Source: JALZAH01 sp051000755 (lineage in GTDB: Bacteria > Actinomycetota > Acidimicrobiia > Acidimicrobiales > Palsa-688). Taken from it: a stretch of DNA of 64,000 nt. The notes under the pieces were generated by a model. The model ran no database searches, was not told the DNA's origin, and saw only the letters and a program-made list of their open reading frames with translations. How positions within the stretch are numbered: position 1 is the stretch's first letter; each line of letters opens with the position of its first letter. The stretch is from NCBI GenBank assembly GCA_051000755.1, contig JBPCNZ010000143.1, forward strand, positions 5,596-69,595, given 5' to 3'. The translations under genes were made by a program, and so were the position numbers. Below, piece after piece: positions 53,916-63,179 of the stretch.

Positions 53916-55705
53916 CAGGCCGCCTCGGTGGTTCGACGGATGATGGTGGTGAGAGCCACCGGGTCGAGGTCGTCGACGGGGACGCACTCGGCGCCCATAG
54001 CCTCGGCCAGCCGGCGGGCCAGACCCAGGCGGGGGGTGCCGGTCTCACAATCGAGGACCAGGGCCCGCAGGCCGGCGGCGCGCACGGCTCCGGCCGCGGC
54101 CAGAGCGTCGTCGAGCGCGCCGGGCCCACCCGTGGCCCGGCCGTCGGTGAGCACGGCGAGCACGGGCACGACCGGTGAGGGCGACCGCCGGCCGGCCAGC
54201 TCCAGCGCGGTGCGCAGCCCCGCAGCCAGCGGTGTGACCCCGCCGGTAGCCAGGCCCCCCAGCCGGTTGCGGGCCACCTCAACGCTGGTGGTCGGGGCCA
54301 GGAGGACCTGGGCCCCTTCGGCGCGGAACCCGATCAGGGCCACCTGGTCCCGCCGTTGGTAGACCTGGCTGAGCAGGCCGAGAACGGTGCCGGTGGCGGC
54401 CGCAGCCCGCTCGGGGGCACCCATCGATCCGCTCAGGTCGACGGCCAGGATCAGCAACCGCCCGGCCTTGGCCTCGCGCACGGCGGCCCGGAGATGGGCA
54501 GCGTCGTCAGCGGGGTTCGCCCCTGTCCCCTCCTGGCGGTGGCGGGCGATCTCCCGCACGCTGGCCACCGCGGCAATGGGCAACCCGGGAGCGGCGCCGG
54601 CAGGCACATCGCCTACCATGCGGCCCCGGGCGCCGACGAGGCGGACCGGCGACCCGAGCGAGGGGTGCCGCTCGGCCCCGAGCGGCATGGGCCGGGTTCG
54701 GCCCGGGTCCGGTGGGCGGCCATCCGGGCCGTCCCGATCGTCGGTGCCCCCAGCGTTGTCACCGTCACGCTCGTTCTCGTCGGTCGCAGGTCCCAGCGCC
54801 TGTCGCAGCGCGTCGTCGAGGAGATCGGGGGGCAGCGTCGGCGGATCGAACGGCGAACGGCGGGCCCGATGGGCCAGCACCATCGGGGCCACCCGGCGCA
54901 GATCGTCCTCGGTGGCCGCGGCCCGGCCCTCCAGACCGGCCCGAGCGGCCGCCGCCCGGCACAGGGCCAGATCGGCCCTCAGCCCCTCGGCACCCACGGC
55001 GAGGGCCAGCTCGGACGCCGCCACCAGGAGCCCGTCGTCGAGGGTCGCAGGCCGGGCCCGGGCCAGGCGAGCGGCGATGGTGGCGTCGGCGGCGCGGGCC
55101 GGGCCGGGGATCTCGTTCGCCGCCCCCCTATCGTCCCCCCGGTCATGCGACAGGCGCCGGCGAACGGCCTCCACCCGCTCGGGAAGCTCGGCGGGCGCCC
55201 TCACTTCGACGCAGAGACCGAAACGGTCAAGGAGTTGGGGGCGCAACTCGCCCTCCTCGGGATTCATGGAGCCGACGAGCACGAACCGGGCCGCATGGCG
55301 CTGGGAGATGCCGTCCCGCTCGACGATGTTGACGCCGGACACGGCCACGTCGAGCAGGGTGTCCACCAGATGGTCGGCCAGCAGGTTGATCTCGTCCACG
55401 TAGAGCACCCCGCCGTCGACCTGGCCGAGCAGGCCGGGCCGGAGCCGGGCCACACCGTCGCCCAGCACCCCAGGGAGGTCGAGGGTCCCGACCACCCGAT
55501 CCTCGGTGGCGCCGAGCGGGAGGTCCACGAACGGGGCGCCCGCGGCCAGCAGGCCGGCCAGGCCCCGGGCCAAGGTGGTCTTGGCCGAGCCCTTCTCGCC
55601 GCGCAGCAGCACCCCGCCGATGCGGGGGTCGACGGCCGCCATCTGGAGGGCCAGCTTGGCATCGTCCTGGCCGACGACGGCGCTGAACGGGAACCGGGCG
55701 GTCAT
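53915..55705 (-). CDS. Chelatase AAA+/VWA subunit (ChlI-ChlD fusion), CobN partner
   Basis: A 596-residue protein combining a ChlI-like AAA+ ATPase (GEKGSAKTTLARGLAGLL, LYVDEINLLADHLVDTLL, GSMNPEEGELRPQLLDRFGL) with an acidic Pro linker (residues about 325-370) and a C-terminal VWA domain whose MIDAS motif is AVDLSGSMGA. With CobN it should form an ATP-dependent cobalt chelatase, replacing CobS/CobT of alpha-proteobacteria. ATG 55705 overlaps the cobN stop (ATGA). Confidence 0.92.
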   Translation of the reverse strand: MTARFPFSAVVGQDDAKLALQMAAVDPRIGGVLLRGEKGSAKTTLARGLAGLLAAGAPFVDLPLGATEDRVVGTLDLPGVLGDGVARLRPGLLGQVDGGVLYVDEINLLADHLVDTLLDVAVSGVNIVERDGISQRHAARFVLVGSMNPEEGELRPQLLDRFGLCVEVRAPAELPERVEAVRRRLSHDRGDDRGAANEIPGPARAADATIAARLARARPATLDDGLLVAASELALAVGAEGLRADLALCRAAAARAGLEGRAAATEDDLRRVAPMVLAHRARRSPFDPPTLPPDLLDDALRQALGPATDENERDGDNAGGTDDRDGPDGRPPDPGRTRPMPLGAERHPSLGSPVRLVGARGRMVGDVPAGAAPGLPIAAVASVREIARHRQEGTGANPADDAAHLRAAVREAKAGRLLILAVDLSGSMGAPERAAAATGTVLGLLSQVYQRRDQVALIGFRAEGAQVLLAPTTSVEVARNRLGGLATGGVTPLAAGLRTALELAGRRSPSPVVPVLAVLTDGRATGGPGALDDALAAAGAVRAAGLRALVLDCETGTPRLGLARRLAEAMGAECVPVDDLDPVALTTIIRRTTEAA

Positions 55706-58700
55706 CGCATCTCCTCCCAACCCTCGCCTTCGAGGATGGCGTCCTCGAGGGTGCGGCGGGCCTCCGGCGACGCCTGCCACAGGTCCCGCTGATCGGCCTC
55801 CAGCAGGCGCTCGGCGATGGAACGCAGCGCCGCCGGGTTGGATTCGGCGAAGAACTTCCTCACATCGGGGTCGGCCACATACGCATCGGTGACCCTCTCG
55901 TACATCCAGTCCTCCACCACGTGGGCGGTGGCGTCGTAGCCGAACAGGTAATCGACGGTGGCGGCCAGCTCGAACGCCCCCTTGTAGCCGTGGCGGCGCA
56001 TGGCGTCGATCCACTTGGGGTTGAGGACCCGGCTGCGGACCACCCGGGCCGCCTCCTCGGCCAGGCTTCGCACCCGGGGGTTGGCCGGATCGGAGCTGTC
56101 CCCGAACCAGGCCCGGGGGGCGGCACCGCTCAGGCTGCGGACGGCGGCCACCATGCCCCCGTGGTCCTGGAGGTAGTCGTCGGAGTCGAAGATGTCGTGC
56201 TCGCGGTTGTCCTGGTTCTTGACCGCCACCTCGATGGCGGCGAAGCGCCGGCGCATGCCATCGGGGGCAGCCGTGCCGTAGCGGTCCCGGCCGTAGGCGA
56301 AACCGGACCACGCCAGGTACACCTCGGCCAGGTCGGCGTCGGTCCGCCACGACCCCTGCTCGATGACGGGGAGGATTCCCGACCCGTAGCCGCCCGGCGG
56401 GGGCCCGTACACGCGGGCGTCGGCGGTGCCGGTCTCCCGGACCGGGTTGTCGGCCGGCGCCTCGTCGAGGTCGGCCACCAGACGTACGGCATCGTCGAGC
56501 AGCTCGATGACGTGGGGAAAGGCGTCACGGAAGAAACCGCTGATCCGCAAGGTCACGTCGACGCGGGGGCGGCCCAGGTCGGCGATGCTGAGCGCCTCCA
56601 GGCCGGTCACCCGCTGGCTCTCGGGGTCCCACGTGGGTCGCACCCCGAGGAGGGCCAGGGCCTCGGCGGCGTCGTCGCCGGTGGTCCGCATGGCCGCCGT
56701 GCCCCACAGGACCAGGCCCACGGTGCGCGGCACCCCACCGGTCTCAGTCACGTGGCGCTCGATGAGACGGTCGGCCAGGCCCCTGCCCACCTCCCAGGCC
56801 AACGGCGAGGGGATGGCCTTGGGGTCGACGGAGTAGAAGTTGCGGCCCGTCGGCAGCACGTGGGCCCCGCCCCGGCTCGGCGCTCCACTCGGCCCGGCAG
56901 GGACGTACCGCCCGGCCAGACCGTCGAGGAGGTGGTCCAACTCGTCGGTGGTCCGAGCTAGGTTCGGCACGAGGCGGTCAGCCACCCACCGCAGGGTCGG
57001 GTCCGAGGTCGTCGACGGATCCCAGCCGGTGGCGGCCAGGGCCTCCACCAGACGGCGGCATTCGGCTTCCACCCGGTCGGTGACCTCCCGGGGGCCATCC
57101 CTGTCCCCGGCCCCTCTGTCCCCGCTGCCTCTGTCCCCGGTGCCGAGGCGGACGCCGAGCCGGTGGGCGACGGTGGCCCGAAGGGACGGGACCCGGCCCT
57201 GGGGCAGGCGGGTGACGGCGAGGATCACGTCGGTCAGGGTGTCGCCGACCGGGGGTTGGCCGAGGACGTGCAGGCCGCCCCGGATCTGGGCGTCCTTCAA
57301 GGCGCACAGGTAACCATCGACGTGAAGGATCATGTCGTCGAAGGCGTCACCGTCGGGAGGCGCTTCACCCAGGTCGAGGTCGCGGTGGATCTCGGCGGAC
57401 ACCAGCAGCTCCCATACCTGGGTTCGCAGCCGGGGCAGCTTGGCCGGGTCCATGGCCGCCACCTGGGCGTAGGTGTCGAGCAGCCGCTCGAGCTGGGCCA
57501 GCTCGTCGTAGACGTCGGCCCGGGTGAGGGGGGGCGGCAGGTGATCGATGACGACCGCATGGGTCCGGCGCTTGGCCTGCGCTCCCTCACCGGGGTCGTT
57601 GACCACGAAGGGATAGAAGCAAGGCAGATCGTCGAGGGCGAGGTCGGGGTAACAGGAGCCGGAGAGGCCGAGGGCCTTGCCCGGTAGCCATTCGAGGGTG
57701 CCGTGCTTGCCCAGGTGGATCACCGCGTCGGCCCCCCAGCCCCCCTCGGCGACCGGTGAGGCCAGCCACCGGTAGAAGCCGAGATAGTGATGGGGCGGGG
57801 CCATGTCCGGGGAGTGGTAGGTGCCGATGGGGTCGGCCCCGAACCCGCGGGGCGGTTGGATGGTGACCAGCACCCCGCCCACATCGATGCCGGGAAACAC
57901 CAGCTCGTCGTGGAGGACGTAGACCGCGCCCGGCGCCGGGCCCCACAGGGCCTCCACCCGGTGGCGAGCAGACTCCGGCAGGGAAGCGAACCAGCGGTTG
58001 TAGGCGTCGGTCGGCAACCGACCGGGGGCGACCGCAGCCTGGGCCGCCGTCAGGGTCGGTGTCTCATAGGTCAGTCGGTCGGCCAGCTCGGCCATCAGCT
58101 CGTCCCCATCAGGAGGGATGCGATCGACCCGGTAGCCGGCCTCCGCCATGGTCTTCAGAACCTCGATGGCCGAGGCCGGGGTGTCCAGCCCGACGGCGTT
58201 GCCCAGCCGGCTGCGTTTGGTCGGGTAGGCGGACAGCACGATGGCGACCCGCTTGGCCGCGGGCGGGCGCCGGGCCAGCTCGGCGTGGCGAACGGCCAGG
58301 CGGGCCAGGCGATCGGCCCGCTCCGGGTCGATCCGGGTGGCCACCACGTCGGCTCCCTGCCCGTCGCCGACCTCGACGATCTCCTTGAAGGCGGTCGTCG
58401 GGCCGATGATGCGACCGTCGAACTCGGGGATGGCCACGCCCATGGCCACGTCCACGGGCGACAGGCCGGCGGGGTCGTCGGCCCACACCTGGCGGGACCG
58501 GCTCGACGACGGGGACTGGATGACCGGCACCCCCAGATCGACCAGGGAGGGGATCTCCCATGCCGACGACTCGTCTCCCCCGGCGGCGCCCGTGGCCCTC
58601 GCCGCTCCCGCGCCTGGCAGCCCGGCGCCGGTCGGGCCATCGCCTGTCGCGCCGGCGCCCGCGGCGCCAGCGGCGAGGGTGGAGGTGATGACGATGTCGA

Positions 58701-59370
58701 CGCCGTGCTCCTTGGCCAGGGCCACGGCTGGAACGGCGCCATCGGCGTCGGCTCGCAGCGAGTAGGTGAAGATGGCCAGGGCGTCCGCTCCGGCGGCCTC
58801 CAGGGCGGCGCACAGGTCGGCCACGGCCGTGGTGTTCCCGGCCACCAGGTGGGCCCGGTAGAACACGACCGCGATCAGGGGCCGGTCGGCGTGGCGGGTC
58901 GCGCCCGGGGCACCGAGGCCGGCACCTTCCCAGACACCGTGGGCGGCGACCTCGGTGGGACGGTCGAAGCCGTGTCCGGTCATCAGCAGGGTGTCGGAGA
59001 CGAACCGCAGCAGGTTGGCCATGTTGGCCGGGCCGCCGGCCGCCAGGTAGCGATGCGATTCGGCGACCACGCCGGCGGGGACGGTCGACGCCTGGGCCAA
59101 CTCGGCGTCGGGTGTGGCCTCGCCGCCGAGGGCCACGAGCGGCACTCCCCGACGCACACAGTCAGCCCGGAGCCGGTCGAACGGTTGCTCCCAGGCGCTG
59201 CGACCTCCGAGGAGGCGGACCACCACCAGGTCCACATCCGGGTCCTCGGGCTCGGGCCCTGCCCGGCCCGGGTGGACACCCCTCGTGCGGCGCAGCTCCC
59301 CGGGCAGGTCCTCGACGATGGAGCGCAGGGCGAGCAACTCCGTGTCGGCGTTGGAGCAGAACAGGATCAC
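55702..59370 (-). CDS. cobN: Cobaltochelatase large subunit CobN
   Basis: A 1222-residue CobN/BchH-family chelatase subunit that inserts Co2+ into hydrogenobyrinic a,c-diamide. It starts MILFCSNADTELLALRSIVE; later landmarks are HLGKHGTLEWLPGKALGLSG, LDTYAQVAAMDPAKLPRLR, RNFYSVDPKAIPSPLAWEVG and GYKGAFELAATVDYLFGYDA. It is first in the operon and follows a B12 riboswitch, so it should be switched off by excess cobalamin. GTG 59370 lies about 33 nt after the riboswitch. Confidence 0.95.
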   Translation of the reverse strand: MILFCSNADTELLALRSIVEDLPGELRRTRGVHPGRAGPEPEDPDVDLVVVRLLGGRSAWEQPFDRLRADCVRRGVPLVALGGEATPDAELAQASTVPAGVVAESHRYLAAGGPANMANLLRFVSDTLLMTGHGFDRPTEVAAHGVWEGAGLGAPGATRHADRPLIAVVFYRAHLVAGNTTAVADLCAALEAAGADALAIFTYSLRADADGAVPAVALAKEHGVDIVITSTLAAGAAGAGATGDGPTGAGLPGAGAARATGAAGGDESSAWEIPSLVDLGVPVIQSPSSSRSRQVWADDPAGLSPVDVAMGVAIPEFDGRIIGPTTAFKEIVEVGDGQGADVVATRIDPERADRLARLAVRHAELARRPPAAKRVAIVLSAYPTKRSRLGNAVGLDTPASAIEVLKTMAEAGYRVDRIPPDGDELMAELADRLTYETPTLTAAQAAVAPGRLPTDAYNRWFASLPESARHRVEALWGPAPGAVYVLHDELVFPGIDVGGVLVTIQPPRGFGADPIGTYHSPDMAPPHHYLGFYRWLASPVAEGGWGADAVIHLGKHGTLEWLPGKALGLSGSCYPDLALDDLPCFYPFVVNDPGEGAQAKRRTHAVVIDHLPPPLTRADVYDELAQLERLLDTYAQVAAMDPAKLPRLRTQVWELLVSAEIHRDLDLGEAPPDGDAFDDMILHVDGYLCALKDAQIRGGLHVLGQPPVGDTLTDVILAVTRLPQGRVPSLRATVAHRLGVRLGTGDRGSGDRGAGDRDGPREVTDRVEAECRRLVEALAATGWDPSTTSDPTLRWVADRLVPNLARTTDELDHLLDGLAGRYVPAGPSGAPSRGGAHVLPTGRNFYSVDPKAIPSPLAWEVGRGLADRLIERHVTETGGVPRTVGLVLWGTAAMRTTGDDAAEALALLGVRPTWDPESQRVTGLEALSIADLGRPRVDVTLRISGFFRDAFPHVIELLDDAVRLVADLDEAPADNPVRETGTADARVYGPPPGGYGSGILPVIEQGSWRTDADLAEVYLAWSGFAYGRDRYGTAAPDGMRRRFAAIEVAVKNQDNREHDIFDSDDYLQDHGGMVAAVRSLSGAAPRAWFGDSSDPANPRVRSLAEEAARVVRSRVLNPKWIDAMRRHGYKGAFELAATVDYLFGYDATAHVVEDWMYERVTDAYVADPDVRKFFAESNPAALRSIAERLLEADQRDLWQASPEARRTLEDAILEGEGWEEMR

Positions 59371-59402
59371 CGGTTACTCGTTCTCCATCCTCGTGGTACG
59401 GC

Positions 59403-59564
59403 CCCCTGCCGGTGTCCTGGCTCCCGGATCGGTGCTCCCCCCCGCCTTCCAGCCGCGTGTGGCCGTGGCGTGTCGGAGGTTCGCTCCCCGGTGACAGTTG
59501 CGGGACAGCCCCGGATTCGCACCGGTGTTCCCGTCAGGTTGGCAAGAACGCTACCCGGCAGGGG
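59403..59564 (-). ncRNA. Cobalamin riboswitch
   Basis: On the minus strand the core GGTGCGAATCCGGGGCTGTC followed by CCGCAACTGT is the classic B12-element sequence, and AGCCAGGACACC near the 3' end is the B12 box. The closing stem is a perfect 10 bp, CCCCTGCCGG (59564-59555) with CCGGCAGGGG (59412-59403). It lies in the leader of cobN and should control the whole reverse cob operon. Confidence 0.95.
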
Positions 59565-59620
59565 ACGGCGGCGCACGGCCAGGATCACTTCGGGCGTCGG
59601 CGATGAGTTCTGGCGCCGCT

Positions 59621-59626
59621 TATCGT
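59621..59626 (+). promoter_or_regulatory. -10 hexamer of leaderless-type alpha/beta hydrolase promoter
   Basis: TATCGT, 9 nt (CCAAAAGGC), then ATG 59636. Confidence 0.45.
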
Positions 59627-59635
59627 CCAAAAGGC

Positions 59636-60394
59636 ATGGAGACGACGAGCGGATACGCAGACGTCAACGGCCTGCACCTCTACTACGAGACCTGCGGGAC
59701 GGGCTCGTCGCTGGTGCTGCTGCACGGCGGCCTGCTCACCATCGACCTGAACTTCGCCACGCTGATCCCCACCTTGGCCAAGAAGCACCGGGTGATCGGC
59801 GTAGAGCTGCAAGGTCACGGGCGCACCGCCGACATCGAACGCGAGATCACCCCGGCGAACTCTGCGAGCGACGTCGTCGCCCTCCTCGACGTCCTTGGGA
59901 TCGACCGGGCGCACGTGCTGGGCCACAGCATGGGCGGCGCGGTCACCCTCGAGCTCGGCGTCAGCTACCCGGAGCGGGTGCGCTCGCTGGTGCCGGTTTC
60001 AGCGTCGGTGCGGCCGGACGGGATGCACGAGGACCTCAGCGACCCGGCCAAGCAGGCCACGTCCACCCGGATGCCGACGGCGCAGGACTTCGCCGACTTC
60101 ACCGAGGCCTACAAGCGGCTGTCTCCGCATCCGGAGCACTTCGACGAGTTCCTCAAGACGATGTCCGCCGCGGCCGCCGACCTGCAGGGCTGGACCGACG
60201 AGCAACTCGCCGGGATCACTGCACCCACCCTGATCGTTGTTGGCGACCACGACTTCACGACCGTCGAACACGCGGCGCTGATGCTCGAGTTGATCCCCGG
60301 ATCGCACCTCGCCGTTCTGCCCGCCACAACGCACATACAGGCGACGCAGCGCGCCGATCTGCTGCTGCCCATGCTGGACACCTTCCTCGATTAG
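59636..60394 (+). CDS. Alpha/beta hydrolase
   Basis: A 252-residue single-domain hydrolase. The oxyanion region is LVLLHGGLLTIDLNF, the nucleophile Ser is in LGHSMGGAVTLEL, the acid in VVGDHDFTTVE and the base His is probably in LPATTHIQAT. A cap of helices lies near residues 125-190. It is not a known cobalamin enzyme, yet sits between the two cob transcription units. Substrate unknown. Confidence 0.9.
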   Translation: METTSGYADVNGLHLYYETCGTGSSLVLLHGGLLTIDLNFATLIPTLAKKHRVIGVELQGHGRTADIEREITPANSASDVVALLDVLGIDRAHVLGHSMGGAVTLELGVSYPERVRSLVPVSASVRPDGMHEDLSDPAKQATSTRMPTAQDFADFTEAYKRLSPHPEHFDEFLKTMSAAAADLQGWTDEQLAGITAPTLIVVGDHDFTTVEHAALMLELIPGSHLAVLPATTHIQATQRADLLLPMLDTFLD

Positions 60395-60455
60395 CTCTCA
60401 ACCGGCGACACCCGTCGAGGTGGAGGCCATTCCCATACCTGGCAGACTTCACCCG

Positions 60456-60977
60456 ATGCCCCGCCCTTCGATCGTCCTGCTGAACACCGGCCTGGGAAAA
60501 GGCAAGTCGTCGGCCGCCTTCGGGGTCATGGGCCGGGGATGGGCTCGGGGATGGACCGTGGGGGTCGTCCAGTTCGTCAAGGGCGGCAAGTGGAAGACCG
60601 GCGAGCGCAAGCTGGCCGACCACCTCGGAATCGAGTGGCACACCCTCGGCGACGGCTTCACCTGGGAGTCGACCGACATGGACGAGACGGTGGCCAAGGG
60701 TCGGCATGCATGGTCGGTGGCGGCGGGGATGCTGACCGGCGGCGCCTACGACCTGCTGATCCTCGACGAGTTGACCTACGCCGTCAGCTACGGCTGGGTG
60801 GACGTAGCCGACGTGGTGGCCGCCGTGCGGGACCGGGCGGAGCGGACGAATGTGGTCATGACCGGGCGCAACGCCGATCCGGAGTTGGTCAACGTGGCCG
60901 ACACGGTAACGGAGATGACCAAGGTCAAGCATGCCTACGACAAGGGCATCAAGGCCATCAAAGGCATCGAATATTGA
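60456..60977 (+). CDS. cobO: Cob(I)yrinic acid a,c-diamide adenosyltransferase
   Basis: A 173-residue CobA/CobO-type ATP:corrinoid adenosyltransferase. The P-loop variant NTGLGKGKSSAAFG is at the N-terminus; VVQFVKGGKWKTGERK and LLILDELTYAVSYGWV are family motifs. ATG 60456 is preferred over 60420, which would add 12 unrelated residues. It forms a pair with cobB, 7 bp downstream. Confidence 0.95.
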   Translation: MPRPSIVLLNTGLGKGKSSAAFGVMGRGWARGWTVGVVQFVKGGKWKTGERKLADHLGIEWHTLGDGFTWESTDMDETVAKGRHAWSVAAGMLTGGAYDLLILDELTYAVSYGWVDVADVVAAVRDRAERTNVVMTGRNADPELVNVADTVTEMTKVKHAYDKGIKAIKGIEY

Positions 60978-60984
60978 GGGTCGG

Positions 60985-62340
60985 TTGACGACATCGCTCG
61001 GGCCGCGTGTGGTGATCGCCGGCACCCACAGCGGGGTCGGCAAGACGACGGTGGCCACCGGCCTGATGGCCGCCTTCGGGGCCCGGGGCACCACGGTGGC
61101 ATCCGCCAAGGTGGGGCCGGATTTCATCGACCCCGCCTACCACTCGGCCGCCACCGGTCGCCCACCGCGCAACCTCGACGCCTGGATCTGCGGATCCGAG
61201 GCCATCGGCCCCCTCGCCGGCCGAGCCGGAGCCGGAGCCGACCTGCTCATCATCGAGGGGGTCATGGGCCTCTACGACGGTTCCGGTGATGACACACCGG
61301 CGTCCACCGCTCACATCGCCGTGCTGCTGGACGCCCCGGTGATCCTCGTCGTCGACGCCCGCGCCATGAGCCAATCGGTCGCAGCCCTGGTCCGCGGCTA
61401 CCGGGACCATGATCCCCGCCTGAATCTGGCCGGGGTCATCCTCAACTTCGTGGGCAGCCCCCGCCACGAGACCCTGCTGCGCGACGCCCTGGCCACCATC
61501 GAGGTGCCCGTCCTCGGCGCTCTCGGTCGCGACGACGCCCTCACCTGGCGGTCCCGTCATCTGGGCCTGGTCCCGGTGGCCGAGGATCCGGCAACCATCA
61601 CCGCGTCGCTGGGCCGCCTGGCCGAGGTCATCGCCGAGGGCTGCGACCTCGATTCCGTCGCTCGGGTCGCCGCCACCGCCCCGCCTCGCCTCGTTGCCGA
61701 CCCGCGCCTTCCGGCGCCCGCCGGGCGGGTACGGGTGGCGGTCGCTGCGGGCCAGGCGTTCACGTTCTCCTACCAGGACAACCTCGAGGCCCTGGCCGCG
61801 GCGGGCGCGGAGCTGGTGCCGTTCGACCCGCTGACCGAGGGGGACCTGCCCGAAGGTGTGGACGCCATGATGGTCGGCGGCGGCTTTCCCGAGGTCTATG
61901 CCGCCGAGCTGGCCGCCAACGCGCCGTTGACCTGCGCCCTGCGTCGCCGGATCGCCCGTGGCCTGGTGGTGTGGGCCGAGTGCGGGGGCCTGCTGTGGCT
62001 GGCCCGGACCCTCGACGAACATCGCCTGGTCGGCGCCATCGAGACCGACGGGGTCATGGCCGGCCGGCTGACCCTCGGCTACCGCCGGGCGGTGGCCACC
62101 GTGGACAGCCCTGTGGCCCCCGCCGGCGCCGAGGTGCGGGGCCACGAGTTCCACTACTCGAGCCTGGAGCCGGCTGGCGATGCCTGGACCTTCACCGAGG
62201 GACCGTCGCCACGCTCGGAGGGGTTCGCTTCCCCCACCGTGCTGGCCACCTACCTGCACCTCCACTTGGGCGGCGATCCCGAGCCGGCCCGACGCCTGGT
62301 CGAGGTCACCCATCGGGCCCGCGCCGTCCTCGGGACCTGA
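60985..62340 (+). CDS. cobB: Cobyrinic acid a,c-diamide synthase
   Basis: A 451-residue glutamine amidotransferase (CobB/CbiA) that amidates the a and c carboxyls. The P-loop is GTHSGVGKTTVATGLMAAF, followed by KVGPDFIDPAYHSAATGR and EGVMGLYDG. The glutaminase Cys is in VWAECGGLLWL and the His in GHEFHYSSLE. TTG 60985 is the plausible start; the ATG at 60931 lies inside cobO. It would act either on the Co-free (late) or Co-containing (early) intermediate, a choice the mix of chelatases leaves open. Confidence 0.93.
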   Translation: MTTSLGPRVVIAGTHSGVGKTTVATGLMAAFGARGTTVASAKVGPDFIDPAYHSAATGRPPRNLDAWICGSEAIGPLAGRAGAGADLLIIEGVMGLYDGSGDDTPASTAHIAVLLDAPVILVVDARAMSQSVAALVRGYRDHDPRLNLAGVILNFVGSPRHETLLRDALATIEVPVLGALGRDDALTWRSRHLGLVPVAEDPATITASLGRLAEVIAEGCDLDSVARVAATAPPRLVADPRLPAPAGRVRVAVAAGQAFTFSYQDNLEALAAAGAELVPFDPLTEGDLPEGVDAMMVGGGFPEVYAAELAANAPLTCALRRRIARGLVVWAECGGLLWLARTLDEHRLVGAIETDGVMAGRLTLGYRRAVATVDSPVAPAGAEVRGHEFHYSSLEPAGDAWTFTEGPSPRSEGFASPTVLATYLHLHLGGDPEPARRLVEVTHRARAVLGT

Positions 62341-62374
62341 ACGCAGGCGCTGCGGTCATCAGTCGCCCGGGTGC

Positions 62375-63127
62375 TCAGCTACCCGCCCGGCGCTCCTCGA
62401 CGAGGCGCAGCGGCGCCACGTCTCCTGCAGCCGATGCGGCATCACGCGGATCCCTGTCCGACCTCGGGCCGAGATCGGGCGTATCGGGGATGACGGCCAC
62501 CAGCCCGGGGACCACCAGGTCGGTGAGGTAGGCGACGAGGGCGGAGCGCGACATCGAGGGGTGCTCCAGCCACCGGTCGGCGGCGGAGCGGATCATGCCG
62601 ACCACACCGAAGCCCCACGGCTCCGCCGCTCCTGCATCGGCGCCCGCCTGGCGCAGGAGCTGACCGAAGGTGCGCGTGGCGTGAAGACCGACGACCGTGG
62701 CGTAGTCGTCGACAGGATCGCTGTCGACCACTCGGCTGGGCGGCGCCGAGTGCACCACGAACCGGTAGACCTCCGGATCCGCCTCGATGACCCGCAAGTA
62801 GACATCGATGCCCGCCGCCAGCTTGGAGCGCACGGTGTGCCCCTGGTCCAGGGCGTTCGTGACCTGGCGGACAACGCTCTTGGCCGCGGCGACCCCGATG
62901 GCCAGATGGAGCCCGGCCTTGTCGGTGAAGTACCGGTAGTAGACGGGTTTGGCGATACCGGAGTGACGGGCAATGTCATCCATGCCCACGCCAGCCCCCT
63001 CGGCTCGCACCACGTCCACGGCGGCGGCAATGAGCTCCTTGCGACGCTCCACCCGGTGGGCGTCCCATCGGGATCGGCGCCCGTCACCCGGTTCGTTGCG
63101 TGCCCGTTTGGTGGTCACCCGCTGCAT
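62375..63127 (-). CDS. TetR-family regulator
   Basis: A 250-residue TetR regulator. HTH: MDDIARHSGIAKPVYYRYF with the preceding RRKELIAAAVDVVRAEG. The ligand domain is long, with a Pro/Asp-rich tail. ATG 63127 is preferred; GTG 63118 would remove three residues. It is divergent from the reductase gene. TetR proteins paired with such reductases often control fatty-acid desaturation, so that is the leading guess. Confidence 0.87.
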   Translation of the reverse strand: MQRVTTKRARNEPGDGRRSRWDAHRVERRKELIAAAVDVVRAEGAGVGMDDIARHSGIAKPVYYRYFTDKAGLHLAIGVAAAKSVVRQVTNALDQGHTVRSKLAAGIDVYLRVIEADPEVYRFVVHSAPPSRVVDSDPVDDYATVVGLHATRTFGQLLRQAGADAGAAEPWGFGVVGMIRSAADRWLEHPSMSRSALVAYLTDLVVPGLVAVIPDTPDLGPRSDRDPRDAASAAGDVAPLRLVEERRAGS

Positions 63128-63135
63128 GTTACCGC

Positions 63136-63151
63136 GAGTTATATGGTACTC
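63136..63151. promoter_or_regulatory. Candidate operator between tetR and reductase
   Basis: GAGTTATATGGTACTC has palindromic ends (GAGT/ACTC) and a partly symmetric centre. A second GAGTTACA lies 17 bp after the first GAGTTATA. It is the only AT-rich spot in the divergent gap. Confidence 0.45.
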
Positions 63152-63179
63152 TGAGTTACACAGTGGAGGAAGCCATTTC

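Noticed and set aside
55706..56350. Upstream extension of the ChlI/D gene
   Set aside because: Out-of-frame cobN sequence; ATG 55705 in an ATGA overlap is the clear start.
59505..59530. tRNA T-loop-like GGTGCGAATCC
   Set aside because: It is the conserved core of the cobalamin riboswitch; no tRNA cloverleaf can be drawn.
59636..60394. Horizontal insertion of the hydrolase gene into the cob locus
   Set aside because: Codon third positions are as GC-rich as the neighbours and no repeats or mobile elements flank it.
57787..60483. 898-codon plus-strand ORF
   Set aside because: Runs antisense to cobN, across the riboswitch and through the hydrolase gene in the wrong frame.
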